Shown: in pieces, positions 1-6,048 of the stretch
Layout: each line of letters begins with the position of its first letter
Position numbering within the stretch: the first letter of the stretch is position 1
DNA from: DASWIG01 sp965371445
Lineage (GTDB): Bacteria > Acidobacteriota > Thermoanaerobaculia > Multivoradales > J023
DNA: 17,745 nt
Direction of reading: 5' to 3'
Assembly (NCBI GenBank): GCA_965371445.1
Contig: CBDUYN010000205.1
Location: 1-17,745, forward strand
The notes under the pieces: model-generated
The model's input: the letters and a program-made list of their open reading frames with translations, nothing else
The model's database searches: none
What the model was told of the DNA's origin: nothing
Position numbers and translations under genes: made by a program

Positions 1-1
1 A

Positions 2-292
2 GAGGGCGTCAGGAATAACCCCCCGCCTAGTGGTGGACAGACTAAGACAAGTTCAACTAAGTCCTCCGAACGGCGTCTTTGTGAGGACTTTGAGCTTCCA
101 AGTCCTCCGGACGGCGCCCGTTACGAGGGCTTGAAATCTCCAAGCCCTCCGGACGGCGCCCGTTACGAGAGCCTGGAATCTCCAAGCCCTCCGAACGGCG
201 CCCGTTACGAGGGCCTGGAATCTCCAAGTCCTCCGAACGGCGCCCGTTACGGAGGGCTTGAAATCTTCAAGTCCTCCGCACGGCGCCCGTTG
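2..292 (+). other. Open reading frame entering from the left edge, made largely of 14-residue repeats
   Basis: Frame 2 of the plus strand is open from the first bases to a TGA at 290-292. It could be the 3' end of a gene that starts outside the window. From about position 101 the translation is a 14-residue repeat of the form SPPDGARYEGLKSP, with variants carrying N for D and E for K. A one-base insertion in the fifth repeat unit (around 251) shifts the frame and leads to the stop. The region before the repeats (about 30 codons) matches nothing I recognise. Because the repeats have a codon-multiple period and few stops, openness alone is weak evidence. This may be only the repeat array rather than a real protein end. 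Confidence 0.2.
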
Positions 293-354
293 TGAGGGCT
301 TGGAACCTTCTAGTCCTCCGCACGGCGCCTGTTGTGAGGTCTTGAAACCTCCAG
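61..354. repeat. Tandem array of seven ~42-bp self-complementary repeats
   Basis: Units start at 61, 102, 144, 186, 228, 271 and 313, giving lengths of 41, 42, 42, 42, 43, 42 and 42 bp; an eighth, broken unit begins at 355. Each unit has a CCTCCGRACGGCGCCCGTT-like half followed by GAGGGCTTGRAATCTCCAA. The right arm of one unit pairs with the left arm of the next around a short loop: 125-133 with 141-149 (9 bp), and 252-261 with 267-276 (10 bp with one G.T). Each unit can also fold on itself across the GCGCC core. Some differences are compensatory: GAGGACTT/AAGTCCTC at 83-90/100-107 against GAGGGCTT/AAGCCCTC at 125-132/142-149. The array lies 3' of the minus-strand gene at 451-1977. Unit sequence is well conserved, so I am sure it is a repeat; its role is unknown. 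Confidence 0.9.
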
Positions 355-371
355 GCCCTCACAACGTCCAG

Positions 372-391
372 CCGAGTCGCATGCGACTTGG
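372..391. promoter_or_regulatory. Near-perfect 20-bp palindrome 3' of the secreted PKD gene
   Basis: Positions 375-388 read AGTCGCATGCGACT, a perfect 14-bp palindrome. It extends to 372-391 with one mismatched pair. It lies between the 42-bp repeat array and the stop codon of the minus-strand gene ending at 451. A second, weaker inverted repeat (TAGAG at 421-425 with CTCTA at 449-453) overlaps that stop codon. Neither is followed by a T-run on the minus strand, so neither is a classical intrinsic terminator. A protein-binding site or a 3' RNA structure is possible. Confidence 0.35.
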
Positions 392-450
392 ATGGCACCT
401 CGACGGGGGACTTTCTCTCCTAGAGTTTCTTCGGCTCCTCGTCGAAAGCT

Positions 451-1977
451 CTACTCACCTCCGACGCTCGACGACCACGCCGACACGTCCCCCGATTCGA
501 AGCCGTCGGCGAAGAGGACGCCGACCTTGATGAATCCCACCCTGACCTTGGCGTCGGCGTTGCCCGGACCGCTCGCGGTCAGGCTGACGGTATACACGCC
601 GGCCTGGGCGTACTGGTGCGTGGGCGCCACCTGGGAGGAGACGGCGCCGTCGCCGAAGCTCCAGGCGTGGGAGGTGACGTTGCCGGCCGAGAGGTTGATG
701 AACCTGACGTCGAGGGGCGCGTCTCCATGCAGCACGTCGGCGGTGAAGTCGGCGGCGAAGTCGGAGACGTCGACGATCGCCGCGGGATCGACCTGGTTGA
801 GCTTCGCCGGGTCGTGAGTGCAGTTGTAGATCTCGAGGAGGCCCTCCTCGCGAGCCGTCAGATAAAGGTCCCAGAGGTCCATGTCGACGAAACGCATCAT
901 GCCCCGGCCCACCGCCGCGAAGTCGGCGTAGCTCGAGGTCGCCGAGGGAACGTTGTCGGAGCTGTCGATGGTCGCCCCGACCACGACGAAGGTGGCGTCG
1001 TCGTAGACCTGGCAGAGGTTGCAGTTGAGGACTGTGGTGTAACCCTTCTGGCCGACGATGAGCTCCGAGCTCTGTTCGGCGTTGACCTCGTTGACGTGCA
1101 TGTCGCGGAGGAGAACGCGATCGGTGCCGAAGATGTAGACGTTGATCAGCGCGACGTTGGAGTCGGTAAAAGTGAAGCTCGAGCCGAGGTTGGTGGTCTC
1201 TCCGGCCGCCCGCACGTCTGCCGTCAGCCCCTCCACGATCTGCAGGTCGTCTCCGAGGTCACCCGGCGTGTGAATGCTCAAGACGACACCGTCGGAGTCG
1301 TCGAGGGTCACGTTCGCACCGTACTTGAGATCGATCTGGTAACCCTCGACCCAGCTGTCGGTGATCTGAAACGACCAGCCTCCGGGAACGCTCACCGTGT
1401 TGCTGATCGTGTAGTCGGTGTCGGTGTAGAGCCTGCTGAGGCTGGCGCTCATGCCGTCGAAGAAGTACACCGGATAAGTAGCCGCGTCCGACAGCGTCAC
1501 CGTGACGTTGTCGCGCACCTGCAGCTCCTCGACGTCACCGCCGGTGACGATGACCTGGGCGCTGTCAAAGGGGCGGATGCCGCTGTGAAAGGTGATCCAG
1601 CTGTCGTCGCCCTGGACCTCGAGGGTGGGCGATCCGTTCGAGAGCTCGATCCAATACTGATAACCCCCGGTGCTGGTGATCACACCGTTGTCGACCTCCA
1701 TGCGGGACGTATCCGAGATGTCGATGTGATGCTCTTCGTCGTAGTCCAGGACCAGCGTCAGGGTGGTCGGGTTGCCGGGGCTGCCGCGCAGGACGAGCTG
1801 TCCGCCGTTCTGGACGAAAATGCTGCCGTCGATCTGCGTGTCCGTAGTGATGAGCTCGGTTCTGCCGTCCACGATCAGGTCGGCTGCCAGCAAAGCGTCC
1901 GCGCTGCCGACGAGTGCGGTGAGCCAGAGAAGTAACGCTTTGACCAGAGATGTCGATCGCTGCGTTTTGCCTCTCAT
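451..1977 (-). CDS. Secreted PKD-domain protein with beta-rich body and C-terminal DGFESG motif
   Basis: 508 residues. The ATG at 1977 follows a strong ribosome site (AAGGAAGG about 5-12 nt upstream). Residues 1-32 are a signal peptide: basic MRGKTQR, hydrophobic core around LVKALLLWLTALVG, and possible cleavage after the ALLA segment. Residues 33 to about 400 are a run of short, alternating Thr/Ser/Val/Asp-rich strands (for example ELIVGQKGYTTVLN), like a right-handed beta-helix or adhesin-type surface protein. I recognise no catalytic motif there. A PKD domain spans roughly 410-485, with the diagnostic SFGDG segment and the later YTVSLTAS strand. The last residues carry FADGFESGDVSAWS (489-502), a C-terminal motif I associate with exported proteins of Acidobacteriota and some Proteobacteria; it could be a sorting or anchoring signal. 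The product is probably exported or cell-surface. Substrate and function are unknown. It is probably transcribed alone, since 253 bp separate it from the gene upstream. Confidence 0.8.
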   Translation of the reverse strand: MRGKTQRSTSLVKALLLWLTALVGSADALLAADLIVDGRTELITTDTQIDGSIFVQNGGQLVLRGSPGNPTTLTLVLDYDEEHHIDISDTSRMEVDNGVITSTGGYQYWIELSNGSPTLEVQGDDSWITFHSGIRPFDSAQVIVTGGDVEELQVRDNVTVTLSDAATYPVYFFDGMSASLSRLYTDTDYTISNTVSVPGGWSFQITDSWVEGYQIDLKYGANVTLDDSDGVVLSIHTPGDLGDDLQIVEGLTADVRAAGETTNLGSSFTFTDSNVALINVYIFGTDRVLLRDMHVNEVNAEQSSELIVGQKGYTTVLNCNLCQVYDDATFVVVGATIDSSDNVPSATSSYADFAAVGRGMMRFVDMDLWDLYLTAREEGLLEIYNCTHDPAKLNQVDPAAIVDVSDFAADFTADVLHGDAPLDVRFINLSAGNVTSHAWSFGDGAVSSQVAPTHQYAQAGVYTVSLTASGPGNADAKVRVGFIKVGVLFADGFESGDVSAWSSSVGGE

Positions 1978-2230
1978 GTTTTCCTTCCTTTCGGGGCTCA
2001 GGGCACGGTGGCCGACCCACGAGACAAATCACCACCGCCACTCAGCGGCGCGGTTCCAGATCGTGTCCAACCAACCCAAAGTCTATCACAATCTGGTCTT
2101 CGCCCCTTCCGCGAGCGGTCGATCCAAATGCCGTGCTCTACGAGCTCGCCGGACGGATCGGCGAGCTTGTCGTATCGTCCCACAGGCTCGCCGGACGGAT
2201 CCGGACGCTTGTCCGCGCCCCCCCGGAGGC
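1978..2230. other. Gene-free interval containing the leader of the PKD gene and a repeat pair
   Basis: These 253 bp separate two minus-strand genes. The proximal part (1978-2000) contains the AAGGAAGG ribosome site of the downstream PKD gene. Positions 2000-2135 have lower-GC stretches that could hold its promoter, but I see no convincing -35/-10 pair. The distal part is filled by a 42-bp hairpin repeat pair, described separately. Confidence 0.6.
2142..2222. repeat. Two-copy 42-bp hairpin repeat 3' of the TPR gene
   Basis: GCTCGCCGGACGGATC occurs at 2144 and again at 2186, exactly 42 bp apart. The first copy forms a perfect 9-bp stem: AGCTCGCCG (2143-2151) with CGGCGAGCT (2159-2167) around a 7-base loop. 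The second copy is less symmetrical but still GC-rich and self-complementary. On the minus strand one frame reads through both copies as a 14-residue repeat (DKRPDPSGEPVGRY then DKLADPSGELVEHG). The period and the CCGGACGG core are shared with the array at 61-354, so the two may be members of one family. It begins about 10 nt after the TPR stop codon, so it would lie in the 3' end of that transcript. Confidence 0.8.
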
Positions 2231-3313
2231 TCAGAAGCGCCTTCCGACCTCGAGCTCGAGCTGTTCGAAAGTGCGTTCGCCGACGACGATGGCCGCCGGC
2301 AGGAAGCCTCCGGCGTCGTCGGAGCTCGCCCGATAGAAGTCCGCGAGCCTGGCGAGCGCCTGGCGCGTCCGGGGAGAGCGCGAGCCGCGCTGCTCCTCCA
2401 GGACCACGAAGCCGCGCCGCAAGAGCTCCCCGGCCTCCGCGTGGCGCCCCTGGCCCGCGAGGCTTGCCCCCAGGAGGCTCTCGGCCTCGGCGACGCGCCA
2501 ATGCCCCTCGGCGTGAGACGAGCGCAGCTCGCGGAGGGCACGGCCGAGGACGTCTTCGGCCTCGGCCGGCCGGCCGCGGTCGAGAAGCCAGCGTCCGATC
2601 GCTACCCGCGGGTAGGCGAGGGCCGGGTGGCCGGCGGGGAGGCGTCCCTCGAGGCTTTCGGCGGCGACCCGGTAGAGGTCGATCGCCGCATCGAGGTCGC
2701 CGCGGTCGTGGTAGAGCTGACCTAGCGAGTAGCGGACCTGAGCCACGTGGGGGTGCTCCTCGCCCAGGAGCTCGAGGCGTATCTCCAGGGCCTGCCGGAA
2801 AAGCGCCTCGGCCGCGACGTGCTCGCTGTTGCGCCCGAGGACGACGGCGAGGTTGTTCAGAAGCGTCGCCACCGCCGGGTTGCGGCCGCCGTCGAGGCGC
2901 CGCCGGATCGCCAGGCTCTCGCTGAAGAGCCGCTTCGACTCTTCGTAGGCGCCCCGTTCTCCCAGTGTGCGGGCCAGCAGATGGAGGGTCGTCGAGAGCT
3001 TTCCCTCGGCCTCGCCGGCGCCCCGCTCGCGGAAGAGGTCGCGGCGCACCGCGAGGGCTTCGCGGTAGAGGGCCTCGGCGGCCTTGTAGTCGGCACGTGC
3101 GAAGTGAAGCTGTGCCTCGCCTTCCAGGCCCTGGGCCTGGTGAGCGCGGCTCATGCCGTAGAGCCCGCGTTGAAGGCGTGCCCGCTCGACGAGGGGCTCG
3201 GCCTCGAGCTCGGCGGAGAAAGCCGTCACCAGGACGACGAAGACGCCGCTGGCGACCACCGCCCACCGGTGGCGGCGCAGCAACCTGGCCGGTTGCCAGA
3301 GCTCGGGGTTCAT
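2231..3313 (-). CDS. Membrane-anchored tetratricopeptide repeat protein
   Basis: 360 residues. Residues 10-17 are basic (RLLRRHRW) and residues 17-33 form one hydrophobic segment (AVVASGVFVVLVTAF), so the protein is probably an inner-membrane anchor with a soluble TPR domain. From about residue 55 to 340 there are six or seven degenerate TPR units of the kinesin-light-chain/TPR_12 style, such as ADYKAAEALYREAL, EHVAAEALFRQALEI and GDLDAAIDLYRVA. Such domains bind proteins. The start ATG overlaps the stop of the sigma-factor remnant upstream as ATGA, so translation may be coupled. The arrangement (RRHR, one membrane helix, then TPRs) resembles the C-terminal half of Ser/Thr kinase-TPR proteins, which in Acidobacteriota often follow an ECF sigma gene of this type. 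No kinase domain is present, so this may be a truncated derivative. The role is unknown. Confidence 0.75.
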   Translation of the reverse strand: MNPELWQPARLLRRHRWAVVASGVFVVLVTAFSAELEAEPLVERARLQRGLYGMSRAHQAQGLEGEAQLHFARADYKAAEALYREALAVRRDLFRERGAGEAEGKLSTTLHLLARTLGERGAYEESKRLFSESLAIRRRLDGGRNPAVATLLNNLAVVLGRNSEHVAAEALFRQALEIRLELLGEEHPHVAQVRYSLGQLYHDRGDLDAAIDLYRVAAESLEGRLPAGHPALAYPRVAIGRWLLDRGRPAEAEDVLGRALRELRSSHAEGHWRVAEAESLLGASLAGQGRHAEAGELLRRGFVVLEEQRGSRSPRTRQALARLADFYRASSDDAGGFLPAAIVVGERTFEQLELEVGRRF

Positions 3314-3558
3314 CGTCCACCTCCGGCGTCCTCTCGAGAGCCGGCGACAGGCTCCGATGTCCTCTCGTGGGCGAGCTCGACGTCCCCGGAAAGGGACACT
3401 CTCTGCGCGTCGCCGCCGCGTATTGCGGCCGCTCGCCGGCGGCTGTGGTCAACGAGGACGTGGCGCATTACTCGCGCCGCCACGCCGAGGAAGTGGGCGC
3501 GGCTCTGCCCTCGTCCGCTCGGCAGGGACTGAAAACAAGCGTTTTCCGTGTAGCTCAT
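3310..3558 (-). pseudogene. Remnant of an ECF sigma factor (TIGR02999-like), both ends missing
   Basis: The 82-codon frame starts at an ATG (3558) with AGGAG about 9 nt upstream. Its centre, SRAHFLGVAARVMRHVLVDH followed by SRRRAAAIRGGDAQRVSL, is the highly characteristic region-2 segment of the ECF sigma subfamily that pairs with Ser/Thr kinases. Intact members are about 185-200 residues. Here roughly the first 80 residues are replaced by unrelated sequence (MSYTENACFQSLPSGRGQ), and everything after the VSL segment, including the region-4 helix-turn-helix, is absent. I looked for the missing halves in the other frames next to it and did not see them. It cannot work as a normal sigma factor without region 4. 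The stop overlaps the TPR start (ATGA). A short expressed peptide is still possible, because ribosome site and start look intact. Confidence 0.65.
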
Positions 3559-3705
3559 TGATGCCGTCTCCTGAGTCGCCGCACGGGAAGAGCCTGGCGG
3601 TCTCCGACGTTCCTTGCAAGACCACGACCAGGGAATGCGTCGACGCTCGGCGGACGTGGCGAGAAGCCGCCGATCCGGGACGAGCTGCACCCTGGCTCGG
3701 CCAGC

Positions 3706-4332
3706 TTACAGGCTCCGGAAAGACTTGCTGCGACATCGCGTACAGACAAGCTCCGCCTGCTTCGGACGCCTCCAGGAGCCCGGGCGCAGCGAGCCCGGGT
3801 CGCTCACCCCAAGGACCCGGACGTCGTTGCTCCCGCAGTCGCACTGGTACCAGGGGTCGGCCGCCGCCAGGTACCTGGCTTGCGGCTCCGCAACGACGTC
3901 GCCGCTTGACTCCCGTGATCCGCGACGCGTCTCGACGGGCGATTCCTCTTCGAGGAAGAGCCGGACCCGCCAGACCGCCTGGGCGAGGTCCTTCAAGTCG
4001 TGCTGCCAGACGTGAAGGAGGCGCCAACCCATCTCCGTGAGTTGGTCGTCGATCCCAAGGTCCCGTTCGACGTTGGCGCGCAACTTCTCCGCCCAGAGCT
4101 CTTGCCGGGTCGACGGTGCCGAGTAGTGGATCGGGCAACCATGCCAGAAGCAGCCATCGACGAAGACCGCGACTTTGGCGGCGACGAAGGCCAGGTCAGG
4201 CCGTCCCGGAAGCTTGTAGTGAAGACGATAGCGTAAACCCGCTCGCCACAGAGCCTTGCGCAGCCGGACCTCAGGGCCGGTGTCGCGGCTTCGGATCCGC
4301 GACATGTTCTCCGAGCGGGACAGTCGGGCCAC
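3706..4332 (-). CDS. vsr: Vsr-family DNA endonuclease with zinc-ribbon-like C-terminal tail
   Basis: 208 residues with a GTG start at 4332; AGGA lies 7 nt upstream, and the response-regulator gene ends 12 nt before. Residues 1-130 are a Vsr domain: SRSENMSRIRSRDTGPEVRL at the N-terminus, LPGRPDLAF with the metal-binding Asp46, then DGCFWHGCPIH (59-69) with the Cys/His structural zinc ligands and catalytic His, WAEKLRANVERD and GWRLLHVW. In E. coli, Vsr nicks 5' of T in T:G mismatches made by deamination of Dcm-methylated cytosine. The usual length is about 140-155 residues. Here an extra ~75 residues end in C164-x-C166 and C197-x-x-C200, a likely zinc ribbon. As the last gene of a methyltransferase/GHKL/receiver operon it may either protect the host from methylation-induced mutation or serve as the nuclease of the defence system. 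Family assignment is firm; the role is inferred. Confidence 0.9.
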   Translation of the reverse strand: MARLSRSENMSRIRSRDTGPEVRLRKALWRAGLRYRLHYKLPGRPDLAFVAAKVAVFVDGCFWHGCPIHYSAPSTRQELWAEKLRANVERDLGIDDQLTEMGWRLLHVWQHDLKDLAQAVWRVRLFLEEESPVETRRGSRESSGDVVAEPQARYLAAADPWYQCDCGSNDVRVLGVSDPGSLRPGSWRRPKQAELVCTRCRSKSFRSL

Positions 4333-4344
4333 CGTTCTATCCTG

Positions 4345-6042
4345 CTATCTCCGAATGAGGCTTCGGATCAACTCTACTCGGTTCACGCCGACCCGGGAAG
4401 CGTCCGCGGAGGACGCAGCACTCAGCGCCAGAGCATGATCCAAACGTAGCTGGGCAATTCGGCGAAGCTTGACGCAAGTGCCGTCATCCGACTTTGTCTC
4501 TGACTCCCGCCTACCGCCAAGAGAAAGTCGGGCTAGGATCGTTCCGGTGGCGTCAAAAACTGTCTCACGAACTTCAAGCGAGACCCTCTCCTTGACCAGG
4601 ACCTCCAGACAGACATACTTGCCATCGTGTTTTATGATGCAGTAGTCAGTTATCCGTCTTTTCCCTCTCTTCGACAGGATACCCTCAGTGGGAATGACCG
4701 AAGTTCGGACGAAGGTGAAGAGTCCGCCGATCTTCCTAGGGTCATCGGCATCGCAGAGCGGCGTCGTACAGATCAGATACTCTTCAGCGCTATTCCCAAG
4801 TGCACCGACTACCGTACCCTGAGTCAGGCAATCAGGAGGGTCAAACTGCTGGTGAAACAGCGCGTCAAGAGGGAGTAGAGGATCGACGATGCTGGCCTTC
4901 ACGCCCTCTTCGGAGTCTTCCTCTGAGAGACCACGGAGAAGCGTCCATGCCACCAGGCGACCCCTATCTTTGCCGATTTCTACTCCGGCTACATCAGGCA
5001 GATGATCTACTCGGCCACACTTCAGCCAATTTTCAAGAACCGACGGAGTAAATTTGTTGGTCGTATCTTCAGCCACTCCCTCCAGCCGTTTTTCGGAAAG
5101 CCTGTGCCCAAAGATTTCAGCGATATGCCCGCCATAAATTTGTCGACCTCGGCTACTAAGCACCTCGAACTGATCATGGTCTCTTTCGAGTCGAGAGCGC
5201 CACTCGTCGACCAGGACGTTTAGGAAAGCGCCACCAGGACCGACCGGACTATCTTCGCTTGACGCCTCGAAGAACACAGACATGTCCATCGCTTTACCGA
5301 TATGCTCAAGGATCTCAGGCACGTGCTCGCGGTGACGGCACGTCATCTCCAGCATCGCAAGCTGGACGATTCCTCCGAACCTCTGAGCCAGGCCGCCGAG
5401 TGCATGATCGAAGAGCTCATCAGGCGAGACCGTCAAGGCAGGCTCATCCTCTTCGATACCTTCCTTCACTCTGATGGCGATGACCAGATTCTTGATCCGC
5501 AGGTGTCCGGGGGAGTCCTTTGTCGATTCCGACTTCTCAGACGGCCATCTCTCATCGAGAGCGTTACGAACTTCCTTGACACGGCCTTGCCCGGTATAGA
5601 TACAAATGAACCGCAGCGCACCGTCCATAAGAGCATCCAAGATTTCGAGCGCCTGCTTCCCGCCGTCGTCACTGACCAGATACCAATCTAGAACGACAAT
5701 GTCCGCACGCCGGGCAAGGTTAATCGCGGTCTCGTGTTCACGCTGCTTGTACCGAACACCGCAGGTAATGACGTGCTCCCTCAAGAGAGCCCGTTGTAGC
5801 ACTCTGAGAAGATCCGTGTCATCTTCAGCCTCAGCGTCTCTTCGATAAGAAGGGACGGCGACTTCCCCGGGTGGCCCGACGTCTTCCATTGCGTCGTCTT
5901 CACGGACTTCTTCAGAGGAGTCAAAGGCCTTCTGGTCATCAGCCGGAACGATGCCTTCACCGGGCCAGCGATCGTCAATGATCACGGCGCTTCGTACGTA
6001 CTTTCGAAAAATCGAACGACTCAGCTCGGAAAAACTCTGCAT
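4345..6042 (-). CDS. Atypical response-regulator protein with receiver domain and unassigned C-terminal region
   Basis: 565 residues. The ATG at 6042 is 6 nt after the stop of the GHKL gene, with GGAG about 9 nt upstream. Receiver-like landmarks are present in order: an acidic pair in AVIIDDRW (Asp23, Asp24), the phospho-acceptor strand ADIVVLDWYL (Asp119), the conserved-Thr strand FICIYTG (Thr150), and a later NLVIAIRVK strand with a possible Lys193. Between the first strand and the next helix is an unusual acidic, low-complexity insert (about residues 30-77). This matches what I know as the 'response receiver domain' family (Response_reg_2), which occurs beside dual-GHKL ATPases. Residues from about 200 to 565 are mixed alpha/beta. 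I see no helix-turn-helix, nuclease or cyclase motif there. It is the expected partner for the histidine-kinase module of the gene upstream. Whether phosphorylation controls transcription or an effector activity cannot be told from sequence. Confidence 0.75.
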   Translation of the reverse strand: MQSFSELSRSIFRKYVRSAVIIDDRWPGEGIVPADDQKAFDSSEEVREDDAMEDVGPPGEVAVPSYRRDAEAEDDTDLLRVLQRALLREHVITCGVRYKQREHETAINLARRADIVVLDWYLVSDDGGKQALEILDALMDGALRFICIYTGQGRVKEVRNALDERWPSEKSESTKDSPGHLRIKNLVIAIRVKEGIEEDEPALTVSPDELFDHALGGLAQRFGGIVQLAMLEMTCRHREHVPEILEHIGKAMDMSVFFEASSEDSPVGPGGAFLNVLVDEWRSRLERDHDQFEVLSSRGRQIYGGHIAEIFGHRLSEKRLEGVAEDTTNKFTPSVLENWLKCGRVDHLPDVAGVEIGKDRGRLVAWTLLRGLSEEDSEEGVKASIVDPLLPLDALFHQQFDPPDCLTQGTVVGALGNSAEEYLICTTPLCDADDPRKIGGLFTFVRTSVIPTEGILSKRGKRRITDYCIIKHDGKYVCLEVLVKERVSLEVRETVFDATGTILARLSLGGRRESETKSDDGTCVKLRRIAQLRLDHALALSAASSADASRVGVNRVELIRSLIRR

Positions 6043-6048
6043 TCTCGA

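Noticed and set aside
61..354. CRISPR array
   Set aside because: The 42-bp units are contiguous, with no unique spacers, and each unit is itself self-complementary; no cas genes are in the window.
421..453. Intrinsic terminator at the end of the PKD gene
   Set aside because: TAGAG/CTCTA arms are short, the inner part pairs poorly, and no T-run follows.
616..1935. Plus-strand open frame opposite the PKD gene
   Set aside because: The minus strand has a strong ribosome site, signal peptide and PKD domain. The plus-strand frame is Val/Asp/Arg-rich with no motif.
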